Shown: positions 29,185-37,695 of the stretch, piece after piece
Layout of the letters: the number at the start of each line of letters is the position of its first letter
Position numbering within the stretch: position 1 is the first letter of the stretch
Assembly: GCF_014646235.1 (NCBI RefSeq)
Contig: NZ_BMNB01000026.1
Span: 27,068 to 91,067 of the forward strand
Length of the DNA: 64,000 bases
From: Micromonospora sonchi
GTDB lineage: Bacteria; Actinomycetota; Actinomycetes; Mycobacteriales; Micromonosporaceae
Direction of reading: 5' to 3'
Program-made: the position numbers and the translations under genes
Notes under the pieces: model-generated
The model's database searches: none
Seen by the model: the letters and a program-made list of their open reading frames with translations, nothing else
Told to the model about the DNA's origin: nothing

Positions 29185-29554
29185 GTCAACCGCCGTACCG
29201 ACCGCTCGCCCCACCGGCGCCGACCTGACCGCCGAGGACGACAAGTTGGTCATCCTCGCCCGTGGGGCGCGGGGTCGGGTGGGTGCCGTGGAGGGCGCCG
29301 CGGTGCGGGATCAGGACGGGCGGACGTACGCGGCGGCGAGCGTGTCGCTGCCCTCGTTGGCGATCACCGCGCTGCAACTGGCGGTCGCCTCGGCCGCGGC
29401 GGCGGGCGCCACCCGGCTGGAGGCGGCCGTGGTGGTGACCGAGGCGTCGACCCTGGACGGCGCGGGCTACGCGGCCGTACGTGACCTGGCCGTCGACGCC
29501 CCGATCCACCTGGCCGCGCCGGACGGCACGGTGCTCGGCACGGTGACCGGATGA
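29177..29554 (+). CDS. Degenerate cytidine deaminase-like protein
   Basis: A 125-residue protein in the slot held by Rv2365c in mycobacteria, where it is a conserved hypothetical. The middle region VGAVEGAAVRDQDGRTYAAASVSLPSLAITALQLAV aligns by eye with cytidine deaminases, where GRTxxxxNVENASxGLTxCAERxA holds the catalytic Glu and a zinc cysteine. Here those positions read SLPSLAITALQLAV, so the CAE triad is absent, as is PCxxC further on. It is probably a pseudoenzyme with a structural or regulatory role. It overlaps the CNNM gene by eight bases and era by four. Confidence 0.7.
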   Translation: MPESTAVPTARPTGADLTAEDDKLVILARGARGRVGAVEGAAVRDQDGRTYAAASVSLPSLAITALQLAVASAAAAGATRLEAAVVVTEASTLDGAGYAAVRDLAVDAPIHLAAPDGTVLGTVTG

Positions 29555-30468
29555 GCGCCGGCCTCGGCGGGCCCGCCAACCTCGGAGAGCGGCCCTACCG
29601 GGCGGGGTTCGCGTGTTTCGTCGGCCGGCCCAACGCGGGCAAGTCGACGCTGACCAACGCGATCATCGGGCAGAAGATCGCCATCACCTCGAACAAGCCG
29701 CAGACCACCCGGCACGTCATCCGGGCGGTGCTGCACCGGCCGGAGTCGCAGCTGGTGCTGGTCGACACGCCCGGCCTGCACCGCCCGCGCACCCTGCTCG
29801 GCGAGCGGCTCAACGACCTGGTCCGGCAGACCTGGAGCGAGGTCGACGTGATCGGCCTCTGCATCCCCGCGGACGAGCAGATCGGCCGCGGCGACCGGTT
29901 CATCACCGGGGAACTGGCCGGGCTGAAGGCGACGGTGCTGGCGGTGGTCACCAAGACCGATCTGGTCGACCGCAAGCGGCTGGCCGAGCAGTTGCTCGCC
30001 GTCAGCGAGCTGGGTGACTTCGCCGACGTGGTTCCGGTCAGCGCGGTCTCCGGGCATCAACTGGACACCCTGGTCGAGGTGATGACGGGCTACCTTCCCG
30101 AGTCTCCGCAGCTGTACCCGGACGACATGCTCACCGACGATCCGGAGCAGGTGCTGGTCGCGGAGCTGATCCGGGAGGCGGCGCTGGAGGGGGTCCGGGA
30201 CGAGTTGCCGCACTCCATCGCGGTGGTGGTCGAGGAGATGATCCCCGAGGGGCAGCTCATGAAGATCTATGCCGACGTGTACGTGGAGCGGCCCAGCCAG
30301 AAGGCGATCGTCATCGGCCATCGGGGCAGCCGGCTCAAGGAGGTCGGCACCACCGCCCGGCGGCAGATCGAGGAGTTGCTCGGCACCCGGATCTATCTCG
30401 ATCTGCACGTCCGGGTGGCCAAGGACTGGCAGCGCGACCCGAAGCAGTTGCGCAAGCTCGGTTTCTGA
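29551..30468 (+). CDS. era: GTPase Era
   Basis: Essential GTPase that binds 16S rRNA and helps 30S assembly. The 305-residue protein has GRPNAGKSTLTN (G1) near residue 26, switch I SNKPQTTRHVIRAVL, DTPGLH, TKTDLVD and a C-terminal KH domain with the motif VIGHRGSRLKEVGTTARRQIEELLG near residue 255. ATGA overlap with the preceding gene. Genes phoH-ybeY-CNNM-CDA-like-era form one compact unit. Confidence 0.96.
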   Translation: MSAGLGGPANLGERPYRAGFACFVGRPNAGKSTLTNAIIGQKIAITSNKPQTTRHVIRAVLHRPESQLVLVDTPGLHRPRTLLGERLNDLVRQTWSEVDVIGLCIPADEQIGRGDRFITGELAGLKATVLAVVTKTDLVDRKRLAEQLLAVSELGDFADVVPVSAVSGHQLDTLVEVMTGYLPESPQLYPDDMLTDDPEQVLVAELIREAALEGVRDELPHSIAVVVEEMIPEGQLMKIYADVYVERPSQKAIVIGHRGSRLKEVGTTARRQIEELLGTRIYLDLHVRVAKDWQRDPKQLRKLGF

Positions 30469-30641
30469 GGACGGTCGTCCGGTCGCGGGGGCGCAATCCG
30501 GGCGATCGTCCTTGATTGCCTGATCGGTACCGGTCAGGCATATGGGAAGGTTCACTTTCCCGCCGGGTTTCCGGGCGTTTCCGAGGCTTGCCCCGGAGGG
30601 TAGGGAGGTACTCCACACCCTCCGGATACAGATGCAGGCTG

Positions 30642-31745
30642 ATGCGAAACAGATACCTGGACGTGCTGCGTGCCCTGGCCATCGTGCGGGTCGTCGTCTA
30701 CCACGTCACCGGTTGGGCCTCGCTGACGTTGCTGTTCCCGGCGATGTCGGTGATGTTCGCCCTCGCCGGGTCGCTGATGGCGGCTTCATTGAACCGGTCC
30801 GGGCCCATGGCGGTCGGCCGGCGGATGCGGCGGCTGCTGCCCTCGCTGTGGGTGGTGGCCGCGATCTTCGTGCCGGCGATGCTGCTCACCGGGCTGCCAC
30901 TGACCCCGAAGGTGCTGCTCTGGCTCTTCCCCGTGGCCGACCCGCCGGCGAACCACTGGGGTGCGTTGGCGCTGAGCCCGATCTGGTACCTGCGTGACTA
31001 CCTCTGGTTCGTGCTCGCCTCCCCGATCGCCCTCTGGCTGTTCCGGCGCTTCCCGCTGCCCACCCTGCTCGCCCCGTACTGCCTGCTGCTCGCCATCGAG
31101 CTGGGCATCTACCCGAACCCGCACGGCGTACTCCGGGAGTTCGGTCTCTACTTCGGGGCCTGGCTGCTGGGCTTCGCCCACCAGGCCGGGATGCTGCGCC
31201 GCCTGACCAACCGGGTGCTGATCCCGGTCGCGCTCGTCCTCGCGGCGGTCGGCGGCGCCTGGATCCTGGCCCACCCCGGCCCGCGGGGCTACGACCTGAA
31301 CGACATCCCGCTCGGCAACGCCCTCTGGTCGGCCGCGTTCATCCTGGTGGCGCTGGGTCGGGCCCCGGCGGCCGCCGCCTGGGCGGACCGCAACGCGGTG
31401 TTCGGCCGGGCGGTGACCGTGCTGAACCGGCGGGCGCTGACCGTCTACCTGTGGCACATGGCGTTCGTGGTGGCGCTCACCCCACTGGTGGACGTGGTCG
31501 GCTGGTCGCACCAGGACCTGCTGGGTCTGGCCATCCGGATCGTCCTGGTCTTCCTGCTGGTGGGCGTGGTGACCGCGCTGTTCGGCTGGATCGAGGACGT
31601 GGCGGCGCGGCGTCCTCCCGAGCTGGTCCCCGGCAGGCGACGCCCGCCGGTGCCGGCGGGCCGCCGGCACGCCGAGGGCCGCGCCGGCGACGACCACCGG
31701 GTGCCCGGTCAGCGTGACCGGGCCGGCGAGGTCAACGTGAGGTGA
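30642..31745 (+). CDS. Acyltransferase 3 family membrane protein
   Basis: The 367-residue product begins RYLDVLRALAIVRVVVYHVTG, the typical start of integral-membrane O-acyltransferases that modify sugars or other small molecules at the membrane. About ten hydrophobic segments follow and the catalytic histidine of the family is likely the one in VYHVTGW. The tail is basic. ATG 30642 is chosen since it directly precedes the conserved region; a GGTACTCC stretch precedes it and no strong ribosome site is seen. It overlaps the convergent lipoprotein gene by 14 bases. Confidence 0.85.
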   Translation: MRNRYLDVLRALAIVRVVVYHVTGWASLTLLFPAMSVMFALAGSLMAASLNRSGPMAVGRRMRRLLPSLWVVAAIFVPAMLLTGLPLTPKVLLWLFPVADPPANHWGALALSPIWYLRDYLWFVLASPIALWLFRRFPLPTLLAPYCLLLAIELGIYPNPHGVLREFGLYFGAWLLGFAHQAGMLRRLTNRVLIPVALVLAAVGGAWILAHPGPRGYDLNDIPLGNALWSAAFILVALGRAPAAAAWADRNAVFGRAVTVLNRRALTVYLWHMAFVVALTPLVDVVGWSHQDLLGLAIRIVLVFLLVGVVTALFGWIEDVAARRPPELVPGRRRPPVPAGRRHAEGRAGDDHRVPGQRDRAGEVNVR

Positions 31746-32529
31746 CGGTGATGTCGCCGCTGCCGGTGCGTACGTCGAGCACGTGCGAGGCGGACGGATC
31801 GTGTGCGACGTCCAGTTCGACCTGCCCGGAACCGGCCTTCGACCGCACCTGGTACGCGCCCGCCGGCACGGTCAGGTTGACGTCACCGCTGGACGCGTGC
31901 ACCCGGGCGGAGGCCGGCCGGTCCAGCTCCACGCTGACGTCGCCCGAGCTGGCCTCGGCGTTCACCTCGCCGCCGAGCCGGCTGGCCGTGATGTTCCCGG
32001 AGGAGGCGCGGAGCACGACCGGCTGGGCCACGTCGTACACCTCGATGTCGCCGGAGCCGCTCTGCACCCGCACCGGGCCGGCGGCGTCGGACACCCGGAC
32101 GTCGCCGGAGCCCACCTTGACCTCGACCGAGCCGACGCGGGTCAGGTCGAAGTTGCCGGAGCTGGTCTCGCCCTGGACGCTGACCCCCGCGCCGCTGGTC
32201 ACCTCGTAGGAGACGCTGCACCGCTGGCCGCACGAGGTGTCCAGTACCAGCTCCGTGCCCTTGATCTCGTACGTCGGCCCTGGCTGGTCGCCCTGGTAAC
32301 GCACCACACGCTTGATCCGTACGCTGTCCGCGTCGCCGTCGGCCCGGACCACCACGTCGCCGGAGCCGGGCAGCACCCGGATCGCGGTGACCCGGGCGGA
32401 CTCGGTGGTGTCGTAGTGGAGGTAGCTGAAGAAGGGGTTGCTGTCGCATCCGGCGAGGACGATCATGGTGGCCGCCGCGGCGATCGCCATGGCCTTGCGG
32501 GGCAGTGCGGTGGTCAGGTGCTGAGCCAT
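31732..32529 (-). CDS. DUF4097-type beta-helix lipoprotein
   Basis: The 265-residue protein has a lipobox (TMIVLAGC near residue 26) followed by repeated SGSGDI/SSGDV segments (VLPGSGDVVV, VGSGDVRV, QSGSGDIEV, ASSGNITA, ASSGDVSV, ASSGDVNL, KAGSGQVEL, TGSGDITV), the pattern of a right-handed beta-helix of DUF4097 type. Probably anchored outside the membrane. Start ATG 32529 is supported by TAGCGT (minus strand, 32537-32542) seven bases upstream. Function is unknown. Confidence 0.82.
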   Translation of the reverse strand: MAQHLTTALPRKAMAIAAAATMIVLAGCDSNPFFSYLHYDTTESARVTAIRVLPGSGDVVVRADGDADSVRIKRVVRYQGDQPGPTYEIKGTELVLDTSCGQRCSVSYEVTSGAGVSVQGETSSGNFDLTRVGSVEVKVGSGDVRVSDAAGPVRVQSGSGDIEVYDVAQPVVLRASSGNITASRLGGEVNAEASSGDVSVELDRPASARVHASSGDVNLTVPAGAYQVRSKAGSGQVELDVAHDPSASHVLDVRTGSGDITVTSR

Positions 32530-32654
32530 GCCGAGCACGCTACGGCCGGCGCCGGCGTACCCGCATCGGGGATCCCCGGCACCGCAACCCCGAGCGGACC
32601 CTGAATTCCGACCCGGGGTGCCACCCGCACCGCGGCCGGGAGGAGAATGGCGCG

Positions 32655-33482
32655 ATGGCCGGGTACCGCCGACAGCTCTACCGCGACGACGCGGTGGTGC
32701 TGCGCGTCCAGAAACTCGGCGAGTCGGATCGGATCATCACCCTCCTCACCCGGCGGCACGGCCGGCTGCGTGCGGTCGCCCGAGGGGTGCGCCGGACCAC
32801 CTCGAAGTTCGGTGCCCGGCTGGAGCCGTTCGGCCACGTCGACGTGCAGCTCGCCGGTGACCCCAAGGGGGAGCTGGGCAGCTCGCTGCAGAGCGTCAGC
32901 CAGGTCGAGGGGATCGACCTGTACGGCAAGCGGTTCCTCGGCGACTATCCCCGCTACACGGCGGCCAGCGCGATCGCCGAGACCGCCGAACGGCTCACCC
33001 CGGTGGAGCGGGAGCCGTCGCTGCGGCTGTTCCAGCTCACCCTGGGGGCGCTGCGGGCCCTCGCCGAGGGCAGCCACGCCCCCACCCTGGTGCTCGACGC
33101 GTACCTGCTGCGGGGCATGGCCCTGGCGGGCTGGGCGCCGGCGCTGACCGCCTGCGCGGTCTGCGGCACCCCCGGGCGGCACCGGGCCTTCTCCGTACCG
33201 GCCGGTGGCGCCGTCTGCCCGGACTGCCGCCCACCCGGCGCTGCCCACCCGGCGCCGGCCACCATCGACCTGATGTCGGCGCTGACCGCCGGTGACTGGC
33301 GGGTCGCCGACGCCGCCGACACCGGGGTACGCCGGGAGTGCAGCGGGTTGGTCGCGGCGCACCTGCAATGGCACCTGGAGCGCGCGCTACGCTCGCTGCC
33401 GCTGGTGGACCGGGGCGGCCCGACCCCCGGCACCGTCCGGTCACCCGGCGGTGGAGACGTGAGCAGGGAGAGAAGCGAGTGA
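32655..33482 (+). CDS. recO: DNA repair protein RecO
   Basis: RecO works with RecR to load RecA at gaps. The 275-residue protein starts YRRQLYRDDAVVLRVQKLGESDRIITLLTRRHGR (OB-fold) and has a zinc-binding CAVCGTPGRHRAFSVPAGGAVCPDC near residue 168. ATG 32655 follows GGGAGGAGAATGG at the right distance. Its stop overlaps the GTG of uppS by four bases, matching mycobacterial order. Confidence 0.95.
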   Translation: MAGYRRQLYRDDAVVLRVQKLGESDRIITLLTRRHGRLRAVARGVRRTTSKFGARLEPFGHVDVQLAGDPKGELGSSLQSVSQVEGIDLYGKRFLGDYPRYTAASAIAETAERLTPVEREPSLRLFQLTLGALRALAEGSHAPTLVLDAYLLRGMALAGWAPALTACAVCGTPGRHRAFSVPAGGAVCPDCRPPGAAHPAPATIDLMSALTAGDWRVADAADTGVRRECSGLVAAHLQWHLERALRSLPLVDRGGPTPGTVRSPGGGDVSRERSE

Positions 33483-34291
33483 TCCGAGCCAGCAGGCCCG
33501 GCCGGCGTGAGCCGGTGCCGCCGACCCCACACCCGTCGGGCGCCCGACCGCCGGCACTGCCGCCGCAGGCGGTGCCCCGGCACGTCGCGGTGGTGATGGA
33601 CGGCAACGGCCGGTGGGCCAAGGAGCGCGGGCTGCCGCGCACCAAGGGGCACGAGGCGGGGGAGTTCTCCCTCTTCGACACCGTCGAGGGCGCCATCGAG
33701 ATGGGCATCCCCTACCTGTCGGCGTACGCCTTCTCCACCGAGAACTGGCGGCGTTCGCCGGACGAGGTCCGGTTCCTGATGGGTTTCAACCGGGACGTCA
33801 TCCGCCGCCGCCGGGACCAGTTGGTCGACCTCGGCGTGCGGGTGGTCTGGTCCGGTCGGGCCGGGCGGCTGTGGAAGAGCGTCATCAGCGAGTTGCAGAC
33901 CGCCGAGGAGATGTCCCGGGACAACTCGACGCTGACCCTGCAGTTCTGCGTCAACTACGGCGGGCAGGCGGAGATCGCCGACGCCGCCGCCGCGATCGCC
34001 CGGGACGTGGCCGCCGGCCGGCTCGACCCGGCGAAGGTGACCGAGAAGACCATCGAGCGCTACCTGTACCACCCCGAGGTGCCCGAGGTGGACCTGTTCC
34101 TGCGGCCCTCCGGGGAGCAGCGCACCTCGAACTTCCTGCTCTGGCAGAGCGCGTACGCCGAGCTGGTCTTCCTGGACACGCTCTGGCCCGACTTCGACCG
34201 CCGGCACCTATGGTACGCCTGCGAGCTGTACGCCCAGCGGGACCGCCGCTTCGGCGGCGCGCTGCCCAACCCGGTGGCACCGACCACTTGA
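33479..34291 (+). CDS. uppS: Isoprenyl transferase (undecaprenyl diphosphate synthase family)
   Basis: Cis-prenyltransferase that makes the lipid carrier for cell-wall precursors; actinobacterial forms often produce decaprenyl diphosphate. The 270-residue product contains HVAVVMDGNGRWAKERGLPR near residue 36 with the catalytic aspartate, TVEGAIEMG, FSTENWRRSPDEV and SGEQRTSNFLLWQSAYAELVF near residue 217. GTG 33479 overlaps the recO stop. Membrane-associated by family. Confidence 0.96.
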   Translation: MIRASRPGRREPVPPTPHPSGARPPALPPQAVPRHVAVVMDGNGRWAKERGLPRTKGHEAGEFSLFDTVEGAIEMGIPYLSAYAFSTENWRRSPDEVRFLMGFNRDVIRRRRDQLVDLGVRVVWSGRAGRLWKSVISELQTAEEMSRDNSTLTLQFCVNYGGQAEIADAAAAIARDVAAGRLDPAKVTEKTIERYLYHPEVPEVDLFLRPSGEQRTSNFLLWQSAYAELVFLDTLWPDFDRRHLWYACELYAQRDRRFGGALPNPVAPTT

Positions 34292-34356
34292 GGGCTTAGC
34301 GGAGGGCCAGGTTGGGTATCACCGCTCGCAGCAGCCACTGACGGAGGTGAACCCAC

Positions 34357-34542
34357 ATGATCCGCAAGCGCGTTGCCCAGTGGGCGGTGATGGCCGTGGC
34401 GGTTCCGGTGGCGGCGGCCGGTGCGCGCCGGCTCAGTCACGCGCTGGAGTCGCGGCGTGGCTCGTCCCGCGCCAGTCGAATGCTCAGCCGGGGGGCCGAG
34501 CTGATCCGCCCACAGAAGGCCAAGCGTCGCCGCTTCTTCTGA
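34357..34542 (+). CDS. Small conserved basic protein
   Basis: A 61-residue product, MIRKRVAQWAVMAVAVPVAA followed by a basic tail ending RPQKAKRRRFF. A short hydrophobic stretch at residues 8-22 is followed by Arg/Lys-rich sequence. Preceded by GGAGGTGAACCC, a strong ribosome site eight bases from ATG. I do not recognise the family; a similar small protein commonly follows uppS in this group. Confidence 0.65.
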   Translation: MIRKRVAQWAVMAVAVPVAAAGARRLSHALESRRGSSRASRMLSRGAELIRPQKAKRRRFF

Positions 34543-34555
34543 CCCGCCCCGCCCA

Positions 34556-34581
34556 CGCCCCCGCCGATGTGGACGGGGGCG
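34556..34581. terminator. Hairpin between the small protein gene and gnd
   Basis: CGCCCCCG (34556-34563) pairs with CGGGGGCG (34574-34581) around a ten-base loop between two convergent genes. It probably serves both strands. Confidence 0.55.
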
Positions 34582-34596
34582 CGGGCGCGTGGTCGA

Positions 34597-36042
34597 TCAG
34601 GCCTCGACCTCGGCGCGGTCCGGAGTGGCCCAGAGGGTGTGGAAGGAACCGTCGCGGTCGACGCGGCGGTAGGTGTGCGCGCCGAAGTTGTCCCGCAGGC
34701 CCTGGATGAGGGCGGCGGGCAGGCGCTGGGCGCGCAGCGCGTCGAAGTACGCCAGCGACGAGGCGAACGCCGGCGCCGGCACCCCGACCCGAGCCGCCTC
34801 GGCGACCACCCGCCGCCAGCTCGGCACCCCGTCCCGCACGGTGTCGGCGAACCACGGCGCCACCAGCAGGCTGGGCAGCTCCGGCTGCTCGTCGTAGGCC
34901 TGCTTGATCCGGTCCAGGAAGCGCGCCCGGATGATGCAGCCGCCCCGCCAGATGGTCGCCGTGCCGCCGAGGTCGATGTTCCAGTCGTACTCCGCGCTGC
35001 CGGCCCGGATCTGGTCGAAGCCTTGGGCGTACGCGACGATCTTCGAGGCCAGCAGCGCGCGCCGGACGTCCTCGATGAAGGCGTCGCGGTCACTGACCTG
35101 CCACTTCTCCCCGGCGTCGGGGAACGCCCGCTGCGCGGCCTCGCGCTGGCCGACGTGCCCGGACAGTGACCGGGCGAAGGTCGCCTCGGCGATGCCGGTG
35201 ATCGGGATGCCCAGGTCGAGGGCGATCTGGACGGTCCACCGGCCGGTGCCCTTCTGCTCGGCGCGGTCCTGCACCACGTCCACGAACGCCTCGCCGGTGG
35301 CCGCGTCGGTGTGCGCCAGCACGTCGGCGGTGATCTCGATCAGGAAGGACTCCAGCTCGCCGCTGTTCCACTCCCGGAAGATCTCCGCCAGCTCGGACGG
35401 CGTCGCGCCCAGCCCGGCCCGCAGCAGGTCGTACGCCTCGGCGATGAGCTGCATGTCGGCGTACTCGATGCCGTTGTGGACCATCTTGACGAAGTGCCCG
35501 GCGCCGTCCGGCCCGATGTGCCGGCAGCACGGCTCGCCGTCGACCTGCGCGGCGATCTTCTCGAAGATCGGCCCGAGCTTGCGGTACGACTCGGCCGAGC
35601 CGCCCGGCATGATGCTCGGCCCCCACAGCGCGCCCTCCTCGCCACCGGAGACGCCGGTGCCGACGAAGTGCAGCCCCGTAGCCCGCAGCGCCTCCTCCCG
35701 CCGCCGCGTGTCGGCGAAGTGCGCGTTGCCGCAGTCGATGATGATGTCGCCCGCCTCCAGCAGCGGCACCAGCTCGTCGATCACCGCGTCGGTGGGCCCG
35801 CCCGCCTTGACCATGACGATCACCGCGCGGGGGCGTTCCAGCGCGGCGACGAAGTCCGCGAGGGACTCCGTCGGGACGAAGGTGCCCTCGTCGCCGTGCT
35901 CCGCCACCAGCGACCGGGTCCGCTCCGGTGAGCGGTTGTGCAACGCCACGGTGAACCCGTTGCGGGCCAGGTTGCGGGCCAGATTCCGGCCCATCACCGC
36001 CAGCCCGGTCACACCGATCTGCGCCGTCGCCCGATCCGCCAT
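34597..36042 (-). CDS. gnd: 6-phosphogluconate dehydrogenase, decarboxylating
   Basis: Oxidative pentose-phosphate enzyme producing ribulose 5-phosphate, CO2 and NADPH. The 481-residue protein has the cofactor motif TGLAVMGRNLARNLA, the SGGEEGALWGPSIMPGG segment near residue 130, catalytic Lys/Asn in FVKMVHNGIEYADMQ near residue 185, and the RAGSAEYDWNIDLGGTATIWRGGCIIRARFL C-terminal region. ATG 36042 has a GACGAGG site; a TATACC box lies at 36084-36089 on the minus strand. Confidence 0.95.
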   Translation of the reverse strand: MADRATAQIGVTGLAVMGRNLARNLARNGFTVALHNRSPERTRSLVAEHGDEGTFVPTESLADFVAALERPRAVIVMVKAGGPTDAVIDELVPLLEAGDIIIDCGNAHFADTRRREEALRATGLHFVGTGVSGGEEGALWGPSIMPGGSAESYRKLGPIFEKIAAQVDGEPCCRHIGPDGAGHFVKMVHNGIEYADMQLIAEAYDLLRAGLGATPSELAEIFREWNSGELESFLIEITADVLAHTDAATGEAFVDVVQDRAEQKGTGRWTVQIALDLGIPITGIAEATFARSLSGHVGQREAAQRAFPDAGEKWQVSDRDAFIEDVRRALLASKIVAYAQGFDQIRAGSAEYDWNIDLGGTATIWRGGCIIRARFLDRIKQAYDEQPELPSLLVAPWFADTVRDGVPSWRRVVAEAARVGVPAPAFASSLAYFDALRAQRLPAALIQGLRDNFGAHTYRRVDRDGSFHTLWATPDRAEVEA

Positions 36043-36488
36043 CCTCGTCGCCACCTTCCGCCGTCGACCTGTAGTGCTGCGACGGTATACCGGGCCGGGG
36101 ATCGTGCGCGTCATCCCCCCACCGCTGGTCACCAGGTGGTCGCGAAGCGCACGCCGACAGGCCGCCGCCGGCGCTTCCACCACGGGTGGCGCAGCCGGAT
36201 TCGTGAGGCAGCCGCGTCGGGCCGGTAATTCGGATGCGTCGCCGTCGACCGGGGGATAACGTGCCGGTCATGCGCAAGTGACGTCCGTTTCATCGAGCCG
36301 GTCCGCCGCCCCTGGTGCTGCGGACCCGTCTGCTCCGGGCGTCCACGCATTTCTTCCCGCTGTCGCGTCGATGGCGTCATCCGTGGTCGCCGTGGGGCAA
36401 CTGTCCGGCGAATCCGTACGACCGCCACCGGCGGTCACCAGACGCGGCGGGGCGCGACCCCCGCGACCCGCCGAGCGAGGAGGCCCTG
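36043..36488. other. Gene-free stretch upstream of gnd
   Basis: About 446 bases with no supported gene. Near 36084-36089 (minus strand) TATACC is a -10 candidate for gnd. Several weak open frames of 75-100 codons on both strands lack homology and are Pro/Ala/Arg-rich, as chance frames in GC-rich DNA are. A GAGCGAGGAGG ribosome site at the right end serves the gene at 36489. Confidence 0.5.
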
Positions 36489-36824
36489 ATGCCTGCCAGC
36501 CGTAAGCCGAAGAAGTCCCGCACCAGCCCGGTCCCGAACCTGACGCCGGCCGACCTCGCCGCCGCAGCGGCGGCGGCCGCACCGCCGGTGCCGGTGGCCC
36601 TCACCTCGTCCCTCGCCGCACCGGCCGATCCGCTGGCGGTCGACCCGCTGGCGGTCGAGCCGACAGCGCCGGCCCGGTTGCCGGCGTCGGACCGGTCCGC
36701 CGCACCGGTCGACCGGGCCGCTGCGCCGACGGCCGGCCCACCGGCCGATCGGGGCAAGGGGTTCAGCGTCGGCCGCACCCAGCGGGCCGGGGCGGTCCGG
36801 CGGTACGCCTTCCGGCGTAGCTGA
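36489..36824 (+). CDS. Ala/Pro-rich small hypothetical protein
   Basis: A 111-residue product, strongly disordered, with a basic start (MPASRKPKKSRTSPVP), alanine runs, a duplicated PLAV(D/E)P unit near residue 55 and an end GRTQRAGAVRRYAFRRS that looks conserved because it is not low complexity. AGGAGG sits seven bases before ATG. I do not recognise a family. It ends 17 bases before a strong hairpin. Confidence 0.5.
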   Translation: MPASRKPKKSRTSPVPNLTPADLAAAAAAAAPPVPVALTSSLAAPADPLAVDPLAVEPTAPARLPASDRSAAPVDRAAAPTAGPPADRGKGFSVGRTQRAGAVRRYAFRRS

Positions 36825-36841
36825 CCCGCCGGCAACCCGTC

Positions 36842-36887
36842 TGTGGGTGCATCTGTGGTCCCTCGGGCGACCACAGATGCACCCACA
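36842..36887. terminator. 19-base-pair perfect hairpin between convergent genes
   Basis: TGTGGGTGCATCTGTGGTC pairs perfectly with its complement across an eight-base loop CCTCGGGC. It lies between the small hypothetical gene and the stop of ecfT (36895) and would end transcription in both directions. The arms are unusually long and perfect compared with the other terminators in the window. Confidence 0.8.
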
Positions 36888-36894
36888 CCGCCGG

Positions 36895-37695
36895 TCAGCC
36901 GATCAGCGGACGGAAGGTGCCGAGCGCGATGCTGACGCCGAGGGCGGCGCCGGCCAGTGCCGTCGCGCCGACGACAAGCAGCCAGTCGGCCGGGCCGAAG
37001 TGCTGGCGGCGGGCGAAGGTACGCGCACCGCCGGCGTCGAAACCCCGGGCGTCCATCGCCACCGCCAGCCGGATACCCCGACGGATCGCCCCCACCAGCA
37101 GCGTGAATGCGGTCGAGACGAACAGCCGCAGCTTCGCCACCGGATTGCGGCCGGCCTGCACGCCGCGCGCCCGGCGGGCCATCGTGATCATCTGCCATTC
37201 CTGCCCGAGCAGCGGCAACAGCCGGAACGCGGCCAGTGCGCCGATCGCGAACCGGGCGGGTGCCTTCGCGTTCTGCACCAGCGCGTCGGCCAGGTCGGTC
37301 GGGTCGGTGGTGGCGAAGACGATCACCCCGGGCAGGGCCACCGCGAACAGTCGCAGCACCAGGCCGAGCGCGGTGAGCAGCACGCCCGAGGTCACCACGA
37401 CCGGTCCCGCGTCGAGCAGCACGCGGCCCGAGCGGTCGGCGGCGAAGAGCACCAGCGTGACCAGGATGCCGCCGGCGCCGGCCAGCAGCGGCCAGGCCCG
37501 GCGTGCCAGCTCGCGGGGACGCAGGCCGAACAGCGGCAGCACCGCCAGTTCCACGGCGATCGCGATCGCCGGCGCGACCGGGTCCAGTGTCGTCATCAGC
37601 GCGAACGTGAACAGCAGCGCCGCCGTCAGCTTGGCCACCGGATTGCGCCGGGCCAGCGGCGCGTCCGCCCGGGCGACCGGTTGCAGACTGATCAT
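36895..37695 (-). CDS. ecfT: ECF transporter transmembrane protein EcfT (CbiQ family)
   Basis: Scaffold subunit of an energy-coupling-factor transporter. The 266-residue protein has five to six membrane segments (first near residues 22-40, LTAALLFTFALMTTLDPVA) and the two coupling-helix motifs ending in Ala-Arg-Gly (MARRARGVQ near residue 175 and MDARGFD near residue 222), which contact the ATPase. The ATG overlaps the end of the ATPase gene by four bases. Co-transcribed with the double ATPase and YkoE-type S component. Confidence 0.92.
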   Translation of the reverse strand: MISLQPVARADAPLARRNPVAKLTAALLFTFALMTTLDPVAPAIAIAVELAVLPLFGLRPRELARRAWPLLAGAGGILVTLVLFAADRSGRVLLDAGPVVVTSGVLLTALGLVLRLFAVALPGVIVFATTDPTDLADALVQNAKAPARFAIGALAAFRLLPLLGQEWQMITMARRARGVQAGRNPVAKLRLFVSTAFTLLVGAIRRGIRLAVAMDARGFDAGGARTFARRQHFGPADWLLVVGATALAGAALGVSIALGTFRPLIG

